A DNA stretch of 64,000 nt from Pardosa pseudoannulata. Lineage: Eukaryota; Arthropoda; Arachnida; Araneae; Lycosidae. How positions within the stretch are numbered: position 1 is the first letter of the stretch; the number at the start of each line of letters is the position of its first letter. The DNA lies in assembly GCA_032207245.1 (NCBI GenBank), contig CM063498.1, forward strand, positions 59,959,536 to 60,023,535, given 5' to 3'. A program made the translations under genes and the position numbers. A model generated the notes under the pieces. It ran no database searches. It was not told the DNA's origin and saw only the letters and a list, made by a program, of their open reading frames with translations. Shown in pieces: positions 22,440-35,200 of the stretch.

Positions 22440-24954
22440 AATGTTTGCAGAAAATATCTCTAAAAGTTTTGAACATAGCATTTCGTTAAATTATGCTATT
22501 TTTTACAGCGCTTGATTTGGTTAAAATATTGAAATAACTTGCAGTAGTTGTGCATGATTTTTTCTCCATTTAGCAGATGCAACAGGTAAAGACTGTGTGA
22601 ATGTGGTATGAATTAATACATATTTTTTCCTTTCCTTTATATTAAATTCTTTTAATAACATATTACGTGATGAAACATCACGCTAGAGTTCTCTAAGTGA
22701 TATGGAAGAGTGAAAAAACAAACTTTTGAATGCCTCAAATGTTAATTAAAAGCCATGATTCTAACTCTAGATTTTTAGAGTTTAGAGATCTAGACTAGTT
22801 TAGAGATCTACAGGTGAAGAAGAGACCTGTGAGGTCTGTAACAGGTCTCTGATTAGCAACGTATTGGAAAAAGAGGAAAGACCTCATACAGCTGACTAAG
22901 GCTGTAGCAGAAAATTTAGCGCTTGTCAGAGCCTTTTATATTTTTTATAGTTTGCAGAATATATATGTAAATGTATATATGTATATTTTCTTTAAATAAT
23001 CGTGCGCCAACTTTAAGATTATTAGAGAAACATTATTTCTTAATTTTGAAAATGATGATAGAAGTCTTTTACCTTTGCTCTTCACCTGTGTTTAAAAACA
23101 AATTTATACACAATGCCACAAACTACATTAATATATTTAAAAATTCATCAAATTCAACATAGATATTTTTGAAAGGATTGAAAAACTGCGTCGTCACACA
23201 ACTCATAAGACCTTAAATGAATGGATTATGCAATAAGACGGAGATGGGGTTTCAAAACTAAATTTTGGTTTTAAATCATTCTTGAAAATTTAACACATTG
23301 TTAGCGATATATGTATAGATCTAAAATTCAAAGGAGAATATTTTAATAATTTTTACAAATGTTGTTTAACGAAAAATGTAGTATGAGCATTTCTTTTACA
23401 AATAGTATTGTCATTTTTATGAGAGATTTTAGACATTATAATAACTTTTTTATAAGTGGTAGATCAAATTACAGAAAAAAAGCACCAAATATTGTATGCA
23501 TTAATTTTCTTGTATAAAATATAATAATGCAGTAAAGTACAAAAAGGATTGATTTATATTTAAAAGCATTAGTTTTAATTCACTGATTGATTTTATATTT
23601 AAAATTATTATTTTTAATTAACCTTTATTTTATATGCTATAAAAATAATCGTCAATACTTAAAAACATATGACAATGAAATCGCACCTGTTTCTCAAATT
23701 TTAATACTATCTAAAAAATTAATTTTTAAAATGTTTAAAGCTATCATTGTTATAAATGTTTTTATATTATGGCAAAATTATATTCGTTATAAAATGATGG
23801 AAATTAATAATCTCTCTTACCTCCCTATTTCCAGTTATGTTTCACAATTCAATACTACAAAAATATCAAATTTTCAGCGAAATTTTGATCAGATGGAACT
23901 CTACTATAGCTTAAAAAATCATTCAATAATTTAAATGATATGTTAAGAATGTATTAAATTCTTACATGCACAAAACATTCAAGGTACAGACATTTATATG
24001 TCTAAATTTATGTTTGTCTGGGTTGCTATTCAAATCTTTTAAATTTATTCAAACAATTTAGAATTTCAACATCTCTAGAGATATAGATACATGATGTTTT
24101 CGAAGTGTATTATAAGTTTCTTAGAATTCAATATTATCTGGTTTAATCTAAACTTTAGGAATTAAGATGATGGTAGAAATATTATATAATTTATAGAAGC
24201 AAGAAAATATGTTTGTAAATATAAAAATTTTCCAAGCATCTGAGAATCGAGTCTTGTAACAGATGTTGGTCATCCAAATAATTTATTCTTTAGTGACAGT
24301 AAAACATCATTGGAAGTCCATTATGTTTGGTTTATATATAAAATAGTAAGGAAACAATAGTAATGAATATGAGTAATTTATAGCTACTACATTATTTTTA
24401 AACTTTTGATACCTTTAACTTCTATTTCTAATTATATTGCGTATTATATTTCTATTTAGTCCAAATATGACAGTCGCTAAATAATTTATAATTTAAACCC
24501 CTTAAAATAAATTATGCAGTATTTTCCGGTTAAGGAGACAAAGTTCCCGTTAAGTGATTTTCGAGTTGAAGAGTCTTTATTAATAAAGAGTATTTTTGAT
24601 TCCAATAAAAGAAAAAGGTTTTGATAAAAGAAAAAATTATGGGTCATTAAAAAGTGTCTAACTTTATAAAAATTATTTTTTATATATGAAGTAATAGGTT
24701 TTTTAAAAAATATAAAATATATTCACGGTGGGTGGAACAAGATGAAAATAAACTTACCCGTAAAATAACTTCTGTAATTTGTAAATTACAAGCTAATTTT
24801 TTATATCAAGTAGAGAAATGTTTTGATTTTTATTATTCGAACCTCTTTATGTTATCACAAAAAAATAATACTATTTTAAAGATTAATTTTCTTGAGAATT
24901 AAAATTTTTAAGATAAGCTTGCAAAATAAAACAGATTCAATTTGATATAAAAAT
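22440..24954. other. AT-rich stretch, no recognised gene
   Basis: Apart from the hairpin near 22.8 kb and one 115-codon open frame (23587-23934), nothing is recognised. That frame has a hydrophobic N-terminus (LYLKLLFLINLYFICY) but is dominated by residues with AT-rich codons and matches no family known to me. A frame this long is borderline expected by chance in this base composition. Confidence 0.35.
22821..22850. repeat. Perfect 10-bp hairpin
   Basis: AGAGACCTGT and ACAGGTCTCT pair perfectly across a 10-base loop. It lies just after a cluster of TAGAGATCTA-type repeats (22770-22812). Function unknown. Confidence 0.7.
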
Positions 24955-24974
24955 CTAGTTTCTAATATACATAT

Positions 24975-25352
24975 ATAGATATATAAAGATAGAGATATAG
25001 AGAGATAGAGAGATAGAGATATTGAGAGATAGAAGGATAGAGATAGAGATATAGAGAGATGGAGAGAGAGAGAGAAAAAGAGAGAAAGAGAGCAAGAAGG
25101 GGAGAGAGAAAAAGTGAGAAAGAGAGAGGGATTCAGAGAGAGAAAGTGGGAGAGAGAAAGGGGGAGATAAAAGAGAGAGGGAGTGAGAAGAGAAAGCGGG
25201 GAAAAAGAGAGTGGGAGTGAGAGGGGGAAAGCGGGAGAAAAATAGAGTGGGAGTGAGAGAGAGAAAGGGGAGAGAGGGAGTGAGAGAGAGAAAGGGGAGA
25301 GAGTGCGGGAGAGAGGGGAGAAAGGAAGTGAGAGAGAGAGAGAGAGGGAGTA
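24975..25352. repeat. Polypurine (GA-rich) tract
   Basis: Begins as a GATA/GAGATA repeat and from about 25055 becomes almost pure purine, built from GAGAGAGAAAGGGG-type words with a loose ~28-bp periodicity. The long serine/leucine/proline-rich minus-strand frame across it is an artefact of the repeat. Confidence 0.95.
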
Positions 25353-26124
25353 AATAGATTTCGTTTTTCATTTGGTGTATAACTTTTATGTTATAAAAAT
25401 AAAATATACCACATAAACTTTTTTAAAGTTAGTGCGTTATTAAAGAATTTGCAAAAATTTCATTCTAAAAAGAGTAGATCATTTTAGGATGAATCGAAAA
25501 TGGCTTTATAATGAATATTCAAGTCTTACATATTATTTTCTTTTGAAATACCTACAGAAACAATTTTTTTTTCTGTGTAATTAATTTTTATCCCCGCTGT
25601 TTAGGCCATTAACTTTAGAACACTTTATCGTACATTTATTAAACTTCTTCAAAACATAATACATAGTAAAATTTCTAGATTAAGGCAAAATATTGTTTAA
25701 AGTATAGGTTGTGGCAATCGAAATATTATCTAAATATAGATTATTAAATAACACATATGGAAACCTGAAATTATTCTGAGAGCTATTTTTGTAGGGAATG
25801 TCAGTGATTTAAGCCAGGGATCAGCATCAAAATGTACTTCCAAAGAAGGCTTGAATATTAATAAATTAAAGGCTAAATTTTTATGAAAGTTGATAACTTT
25901 TTAAAAAAGTTTTTTAAGGCGATAGTACACGTTTTAAAGAATTTTAAAAATTATCATCCTAGTATTATGAAACTTATATACACATAAGTAATAAAGATAA
26001 ATTAATAAACCAAGCGTTTTAATTATGTGTTTTTTAAATGTCTATATTTATGACTTTTAAAATTTCATTTTGACTTAATTTTTCATGGATTGCTACAAAA
26101 TGCTTACCAAACACACTTTACAGA
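25353..26124. other. AT-rich stretch, nothing recognised
   Basis: No gene, element end or RNA gene seen. Confidence 0.4.
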
Positions 26125-26322
26125 TTAACATTTCTCTGTTTCTGTACATCGTATTTGATATACAAATCTAATGCTTCATACGCTTGTACATCACTTGTTA
26201 TACACGATATAAATTATATAAAAGCTTGCATATAGTTAAATTTGTACCACATGTGGTATGTTGTCGTATAAAGCATTAGATGTGTATATCATATGTGATG
26301 TACAAAGCAGGCAGAGGGTTAA
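26125..26322. mobile_element. Short TTAA MITE with long inverted arms
   Basis: TTAA at 26125-26128 and 26319-26322 bound a 198-bp element. Its arms, about 26143-26183 and 26263-26305, are inverted copies sharing CTAATGCTT, GATATACA and TGTACATC. The outermost bases match less well (TTAACATTTCTCTG against TTAACCCTCTGCCTG). The right terminus looks piggyBac-like. No coding sequence. Confidence 0.6.
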
Positions 26323-27109
26323 ATTAAAGCGAGTTATCCGTTTTAAATTTAACTTTATTAAGATTATGAAAATAGTTAGAATTTAGAAACGTTTAAAGGT
26401 TTCATAAAAATAAAAAATAATTTCTATAAATAAATTGTTTAATCTGTTATAACAAAATAATACCCATAAGTGTTTGAAAGATATTTTTATATAATCATAA
26501 AGCAAGAATAGAAAAAAATTTAAAACTAATTAGCAAGAATCATTTTAAAAACTAACAAAATATAAAAAAAACTAAAATTTAATTTTTTGTATGCGAATAA
26601 ATTTTAATTCAATGGCTCCAAGACTTTATAATTCTAAATTAAATATTTCAATTTTTAATTGTCAAAATGCTTTTCTTTGTTGTCTTCTTCAGGTAAATTA
26701 TTCATAAGTGTTAATACCCTAAGCAGTTTAGAAACAATTTTGGTAAATATAAGAATTCTTTTTGCATATGTGGAAGTTGGGATACAAATTCTAGGTATTG
26801 GCAAAATTGCTTTTCAGGCCTAACCTTTCATTTAAAACGTATATTATTACTTAATCTTTAAAATCAATAAATAAATCAACTTTAATTTCAATTACATTCT
26901 ATTTAATTACAAATATCAATCACGTTTCCACATTATTGAACTTTAATGTGGAAACGTAATTGATAATTTTTATTCATTGAAATTTACATACAATTTTCCT
27001 TCTAAGTTAATTTAGAATTCCTTGCTTTATTTGCTAGTTTCCAAAGCAGTGAAGGGTGCATATAAATTTCGTTATATTATTACCCAGCAATATTTTTTCA
27101 CAGAATATG
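26323..27109. other. AT-rich stretch with one hairpin
   Basis: No gene seen. A strong hairpin lies at 26914-26965: arms of 21 nt (TATCAATCACGTTTCCACATT and its near-exact inverse, about 20 of 21 paired) around a ~10-nt loop. It is too short and isolated to call a microRNA precursor. Confidence 0.5.
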
Positions 27110-27881
27110 TTAACCCATATTGGACCGCTGTCCTATAAACATGACAGCAAATAAAATTCCATTTAATAATAAAGTTATAAATATTTTCTGAGTGGATTTT
27201 ATTTTAACACCTTTAAAATAGACACACTTCAGCATAGTAACAAAAAAAATGAGAAATCAAATTATATTGTATTGTAAAACTTATTTTCAACAACCCCTTA
27301 AAAATTGTCACTTTTTAATCTTTAATTTTATATTCATTATTTTTCTTTCACACACTGTGGAGGTTACTTGTAGTTTAAAAACAGATATAATAATGTAGCT
27401 GAAAGTTTTTCTTCAAAAATATAATTTACTCATGTATTTTGTAAGTATAAAAAAGATATTTTGGAAGGCACATTTGCAAGATATTCATGAAAAATAAATC
27501 TATAAAACTTGGATATAATTTATGGACGTTAGCATCCGACAACGGATATCCTTTTTCTATTATCTTTTACCAAAGATGCCAGTTTAAGAATTTCGAGAGA
27601 AAACCAAAAACATTGTGCTTAAAATGTAATGTTGGACTTTGCATTGACTGTTTCCCTAAATTTCACCTATGAATCAGCTTAACACAATGAAGGTGATATT
27701 TGTTAAATTTTAGTAATGTATTGGACCGTTGTACTATTTATAGGACAGCTAATTACTTTAAAAAATAAAACATTTTTTCAAAATATTTGTTTCATATGCT
27801 TAGTTATACCATATTAATAATATGGATGAAGTTTTAACAACTTAAAGAAATATTTAGTTGGTGTGGTACAAAATGGGTTAA
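27110..27881 (+). mobile_element. piggyBac-like non-autonomous element, copy B
   Basis: TTAA at 27110-27113 and 27878-27881. The termini are TTAACCCATATTGGACC and, inverted, TTAACCCATTTTGTACC (15 of 17 matching). Subterminal inverted motifs are GGACCGCTGTCCTAT near the left end and the related GGACCGTTGTACTAT and ATAGGACAGC near 27722-27750. At 772 bp it is an internally deleted derivative. It is homologous, in opposite orientation, to 16797-17518. Confidence 0.88.
27487..27672 (+). pseudogene. piggyBac transposase, core fragment fused to the cysteine-rich domain
   Basis: A 61-codon frame. Residues 1-29 (IKLGYNLWTLASDNGYPFSI) match the conserved GYKLW...GYPY segment of the piggyBac transposase core. 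They join directly to the C-terminal cysteine-rich domain (CQFKNFERK, then TLCLKCNVGLCIDCF, ending KFHL-stop). In intact transposases these segments are separated by over a hundred residues (family knowledge), so a large internal deletion created the fusion. One zinc ligand seen in copy A (CQFKNC) is Phe here. The frame is open end to end, but there is no catalytic triad. Confidence 0.82.
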
Positions 27882-27936
27882 AAGCATATATTTGAATTTC
27901 GATATATAAATTTATCGAAATTCAAATATGTGCTTT
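27881..27936. repeat. Inverted repeat beside the piggyBac end
   Basis: Arms 27881-27904 and 27913-27936 are inverted copies with 23 of 24 matches around an 8-base AT loop. The left arm touches the TTAA at the right end of the preceding element. Confidence 0.85.
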
Positions 27937-29080
<1,144 letters not shown>

Positions 29081-29400
29081 ACTTCAATCTTGTATACATT
29101 AAAACCTAAATCTTCACTACTTGCACTGTGTGAATTATCTTACTCTGTAAAATTGCGCTTTTTAGCATTTGAAAAATACTATAACTAAAATATACTGAAA
29201 AATATAAAAAGACCAATGTGATTAAATCTGTAAAATAAAGAAATGAAAAGAAAGGTGTTCGCTTTTCAGTGGGAAAAAATTTGCCTTAATTATGTACGCC
29301 TTTACCATTTTTTTTAATATCGTTACATGTTTTAGTTATTTTAGTTATTGTAGATAATAAAAATTGCTAATAAATAAAAGTTTCTAATTTACAATATTAA

Positions 29401-29496
29401 GTTACTTATTTACACATAGTAAGTTATAAATTTACGGATATCAAGTTACTGATATACACATAGGAAGCTATAAATTTACGGATATTAAGTTACTTA
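29401..29496. repeat. 44-bp minisatellite, interrupted by a Helitron
   Basis: Two complete 44-bp units (29401-29444 and 29445-29488) share GTTACT and TAAATTTACGGATAT. The third unit starts GTTACTTA and is cut at 29496 by the Helitron; related TTTACACATATTTAG sequence resumes at 30763. Confidence 0.85.
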
Positions 29497-30762
29497 TCCC
29501 CTATATAATAATAGCCTAAGTTGTCTGTCCGCGAATTTCTGAAGCGGTTGTACCTGGAATGGACACAGGCATCCATATTCGATTTTTCATGAGTTAGGTT
29601 TAGCAAAATTGAAAGCGAGTTCAAAATCCACCCCATCCCTCCTTTTCGATCGTTTAATGCTATTATTTCAAGCCTTATCCTTCTTCTTATTCTATACGAA
29701 ATTCATTCTTGATAGGAGGGCGAAAGCTGAGAGTAATATTTAAATTTCTGAACTGTTTCTACTTGACTACCTGACTTCATACACTCTAATTAGTTCACTT
29801 ACAGCGTGCAGGCGTTGTACGTTTGGTAGAATATTCGCCCATTTGATCATCGTGCTTGACGGGTTGACGGTTCTATCTCCGACTCAGCTAAGTTTTTTTT
29901 AATGTCTAATAAATTTAACATTTTCTGCGTTTACTTTTAAATTTTTTTCCGAAAGTTGTTTTATTATTTTTTAAATAAATTTTTACTATTTTTTCACCTT
30001 TTTATAATTTTTATTATTTTTATTTTATTAAATTCACGTATTGCTTTACGGATGTCCCTGGCCACATAAGCATTTCATGTTGTGTATCCTTAAACTTTCT
30101 TCTCGTAATAATAGCCTAAGTTATCCACCCGTCTGTCCTCGAAGTTATGAAGATGTTGGACCTGGAATGTATAGAGCATCCATATTGGATTTTTGATGAG
30201 TTAGGTTTTGCAAAATTCAAAGCGAGTCAAGTTTATCTTTTCCTAAACTATGGATACGATTCTGAAGTAAATTGGTATGAATAAGCTTCGTCTCTCAGCG
30301 AAAAATACTGTCCTCTTTAAAACGTTCGAAATCCACCCCTTCCCCTTTTCGAGCGTTTAATGCCATTATATCAAGCCCCATTTTAAGAGCAAGCGATTAA
30401 ATTTATCAATTTATCACATAATAAATAGGTAAAAATAACAATTTTTTTCTAGCATTATGACTTTATTCTTTTAACCATCTCATTTAATAATTTCTTATTT
30501 TAAATTATTTAAATATTTCCTGCATTAATTTCATACGTTTTATTACTAAACTTAGATAATATGTAAATAATTTTCTTTTTTTATTTGACTTAAATAATAG
30601 ATTAAGTACATATGTGATCATTTTAATCGATTATTTTTGTTGAAAGGTAATTCTTAGCAAAAAAAAAAAAAAATCATTTTTTTACCTGCCTCATAGGGTT
30701 CTTTACAATTCTGGAAAATCAAAAATTTTACTAATCCCGTCATATGACGGGCTATATGCTAG
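29497..30762 (+). mobile_element. Helitron with a duplicated 5' end
   Basis: Starts A/TCCCCTATATAATAATAGCC and ends with a perfect hairpin CCCGTCATATGACGGG, then about 7 bases, then CTAG (30759-30762) followed by T. The same 5' leader (AATAATAGCCTAAGTTATCC, CTGGAATG, TTTTGATGAGTTAGG, TTTCGAGCGTTTAATGC) recurs inside at about 30107. The interior from 30107 onward is colinear with the Helitron at 43450-44933. No Rep-helicase is encoded. A flanking minisatellite unit supplies the empty site. Confidence 0.87.
29795..29890 (+). repeat. tRNA-like module inside the Helitron
   Basis: Contains GTTTGGTAGAATATTCGCCC (A-box-like) and GGTTCTATCTCC (B-box-like) at roughly tRNA spacing, in the extra 5' segment of the Helitron. 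It is probably a SINE head or captured tRNA-like sequence; no complete cloverleaf is evident. Confidence 0.4.
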
Positions 30763-32287
30763 TTTACATATATTTAGTTATTAATTTACACATATTTAGT
30801 AATTTACATTAGTTTCTTTCAAATCACCTCTTAAACTGTAATATCTTATTATGGTGCGTTTTAGAAAATGCGTAGGATAAATATATAGTTCTAGATGTTC
30901 TCTCACTGGGAGGTCGCCAGATGTGAAAGGCACCAGTTTACGCTAGGCATGTGAGGGATCAAAGGTATCAGAGTTACAAATTTATAAAAAATACTTTGAT
31001 ATTAAAAATTTAAAAGATGCATAACTCTTAAGTAAAAAAAAAGTAAAACTGTGACTACTCTATTTGAGTTAACTTTCAGGGATCTCACGAGTTTTTAACA
31101 GTCAAAATTAAAGTTTACAATAAATTATTTTTATGCAGTTAACTTCCCAAAATAATAAAAAAAAATCACTTTGAATAATTCCTTCTAAAATGAGTTTTAG
31201 ACGGATCTATAGAATATATTTTTTACTCAAGGGTTGCATAAATTTATGTCATTATTCTCAGAAAATTACACATTTCCTACTATAAGTAAGATTGTAAAAT
31301 TATTTCATAAACAGATTTTTTATGGTAGAATATATCTTGCTCAATATATAGAATTAATTAATATGTATATAAGAAATTTTAATACTTTCATAACATTTCT
31401 AAGTTAAGCATAAAAGTATCTTTTTCAAACAATTGTTTTGAATAGTTGTTCCTATCGCACATATTAAATAGTTAATATATTTTTTAAATAACAAACATAT
31501 ATTCAAATGTTAAAAATTTAAAACAGATTTATTCTTTATACTTTGAAAATGTTACTTTTAGTGGAAAGAAAAATACTTTTGTAAAAGAAATCGTAAAGTC
31601 AAACAAACAAAAAGTGGCATATTTAATATATTCAACATATAGGTTTATAATTTATGTTTTCATTGCGATTATTTTAAATATGTTGAAAACGGATTACCGA
31701 AAAATAATTTGTCAAATTGGTTTCGAAATTTTGGTTGTTTAACACTTTGGTACTCATATATATATATCTCAGTATTTCATTGGTTATAATAATTCTAATG
31801 CTTTTAACAGCACATACTGAAAGATTTTAACAAGTATGTTCTCCTCATTCCGAAGTTTGTGTGTAAATTTAAAACTATGCATATGTGTGTAAGGACATAT
31901 AACAATTTAAAATTTACAATTTATAATTAAATATTTTGGGGATATATTTACTTTAATTTTTGTTCTAAAATTATAAAAATAAATTTAATTTCAAAGTAGT
32001 GTCTCCTACTAATTTTTTTTCTGCTGCTGACATTTGTATTATTTTTATATCAAAAGAAGATGGTCTTTATTTTTCTAAGGAATGATTCTTTGACTTGGGG
32101 GGATATAAAAGAATTTTCAGTAGAGTAATATGACTTCAAATGTATCAGATTGACGTTTTCTCGAAGAATATCATGGAGCTTGGGTGTCAAAAGAAAGGTT
32201 TGTCCTTTTCAGATTCGTTAAATTTAGTCTCTGTCTTTTATGACATATCGGGTGTCAGTGATTGCTACCGATTCCAAGATCAAAAGG
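30763..32287. other. AT-rich stretch, nothing recognised
   Basis: No coding sequence or element boundary. A slightly GC-richer patch at 30900-30960 has no recognised identity. Confidence 0.4.
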
Positions 32288-35200
32288 ATTTATTTCTCTA
32301 ATTCGCACTCCTGATATACGAGTCTTATTGTCATTTTGTGTCAGTTAGTTTTAAAATTTTATCCGTTTACACAATTTAAATAAGTTAATTATTTAATGGA
32401 TATTTGTTATCTTAGAGGAAAATATATGCATATACGTTCGAGCTTAGTTTATTTAAAATATAAATTTCTGTCAATTGCTGTTCTGATATACGAGTCTTAT
32501 TGTCATTTTGTGTCAGTTGGTTTTAAAATTTTATCCGTTTAAACAATTTAAATAAGTTAATTATTTAATGGACATTTGTTATCTTAGAGGAAAATAAATC
32601 CATATACGTTCAAGCTTAGTTTATTTAAAATATAAATTTCTGTCAATTGCTCTCCTGATATACGAGTCTCATTGTCATCGTGTGTCAGTGAGTTCTAAAA
32701 TTTTACCCGTTTAAACTATCTAAATAAATTATTTAATGCATATTTGTTATCTTAAATAAAAATAATTGTTTATGGGTTTGAGCATAGTTTATTGAAAATG
32801 GAAATTTCTCTCAATTGTACTCCTGATATACGAGTCTTATCGCCATTTTGTGTCAGTCAGTTTTAAAATTTTACCCTTTTAGACTATCTAAATAAATTCA
32901 TTATTTAATAAATATTTGCTATCTTAGATGAGAATAATTGCGTATAGGTTCGAGTTTAGTTTATTTAAAATATAAATTTCTCACAATTGCACTTCTGATA
33001 TACGAGTCATATTGTCATTTTGTGTCAATTAGTTTTAAAATTTTACCCTTTTAAACTATTTAACTATGTTAATTATTAATTAAATATTTGCTATCTCAGA
33101 TGAAAATAAATGCATATGGGTTAGAGCTTAGTTTATTTAAAATATAAATTTCTCACAATTGCACTTCTGATATACCAATCATATTGTCATTTTGTGTCAA
33201 TTAGTTTTAAAATTTTACCCTTTTAAACTATTTAACTATGTTAATTATTAATTAAATATCTGCTATCTCAGATGAAAATAAATTAATATGGGTTAGAGCT
33301 TAGTTTATTTAAAATATAAATTCATCTCAATTGTACTTCTGATATATGAGTCTTATTGCCATTTTCTGTCAATTAGTTTTAAAATTTTACCCATTTAAAT
33401 TATTTAAATAAACTTATTATTTAATAGCTATTTGTTATCTAAGATGAAAATAATTGCATATAGGTCCGAGCTTAGTTTATTTAAAATATAAATTTTCTCA
33501 CAATTGCACTTCTGATATACCAGTCATATTGTCATTTTGTGTCAATTAGTTTTAAAATTTTACCATTTTAAGCTATTTAAATATGTTAATTAATTAATAA
33601 ATATTTGCTATCTTAGATGAAAATAAATGCATATGGGTTCGAGCTTAGTTTATTTAAAATATAAATTTCTCTCAATTGTACTTCTGATATATGAGTCTTA
33701 TTGCCATTTTGTGTCAATTAGTTTTAAAATTTTACCCGTTTAAACTATTTAAATAAATTAGTTATTTAATGGATATTTGCTATCTTAGATGAAAATAATT
33801 TTATATTGGTTTGAGCTTAGTTTATTGAAAATATAAATTTCTCTCAATTGTACTCTTGATATACAAGTTTTAATGTCATCTTGTGTCAGTTAGTTTTGAA
33901 ATCTTACCCATTTAAAATATTTAAATAATCTTATTATTTAATGGATATTTGTTATTTAAGATGAAAATAATTGCATATAGGTTCGAGCTTAGTTTATTTA
34001 AAATATAAATTTCTCTCAATTGCACTTCTGATATTACGAGTCTTATTATTATTTTTTATCGAATATTTTGATAAAATTATCAGTTGAAAGTATTAAAATC
34101 AGTTAAAATTTATTTAATGGATATCTGCTATCTCAGATAAAAAATAATTGCATATAGGTTTGAGTTTAGTTTTTTTTTATAAATAATATAAATTTTCTAA
34201 CATTTGCACTTCTGATTATACCAGTCATATTATTGTGTCAATTAGTTTTAAGAATTTTACCTTTTAAACAAGTTAAATAAGTTAAAAATTACTTAATGAA
34301 AATAATTGCATATTGGTTTCAGATTAGTTTAATTAAAATACGAATATCTGTCAATTGCACTCCTGATACACTAGTCTTAATGTCATCTTGTGTCAGTTAG
34401 TTTTAAAATTTTACACATTTAAATTATTTAAATAAACTTATTATTTAATGGCTATTTGTTATCTAAGATGAAAATAATTGCATATAGGTTCGAGCTTAGT
34501 TTATTTAAAATATAAATTTCTCTCAATTGTACTCCTGATATACGAGTCTTATTGATATTTTGTATCGAATATTTAAAAAAATTATCAGTTGAAACTATTA
34601 AAATCAGTTAAAATTTATTTAATGGATAACTGCTATGTCAGATGAAAATAATTGCATATTGGTTTGAGTTTAGTTTTTTTTTAAATAATATAAATTTCTA
34701 CCATTTGAACTCCTATTATGAGTCTTACTATTATTTTATATAAATTTTTAAGAAATTTTACCTATAGAAACAATTAAAATAAGTTAAAAATTACTTAATG
34801 CATATTTGCTATCTTAGATGAAAATAATTGCATATGGCTTTGAGCTTAGTTTAATTAAAATATGAACTTTTTTCCATTGCATTGCATTCCTGATATACGA
34901 ATCTTGTTGTCATTTTGTGTCAGTCAGTTTTAAAATTTTATCCGTTTAAACTATTTAAATAAGTTAATTATTTAATGGATATTTGCTATCTTTGATGAAA
35001 ATAATTGCATATCGGTTTGAGCTTAGTTTAATTAAAATATGAATTTCTGTCAATTGCAAACCTGATATAAGTCTTATTATCATTTTGTCATCGAATATTT
35101 AAAAAAATTTTATCAGTTGAAACTATTAAAATCAGTTAAAATTTATTAATGCATATCTGCTATCTCAGATGAAAATAATTGCATATTGGTTTGAGTTTAA

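Noticed and set aside
23587..23934. 115-codon frame with hydrophobic N-terminus as a gene
   Set aside because: Residue content follows AT-rich codons, no family recognised, and length is near chance expectation; kept only as a note in the stretch description.
24955..25371. 138-codon Ser/Leu/Pro-rich minus-strand frame
   Set aside because: It is the translation of the polypurine repeat; no start context or family.
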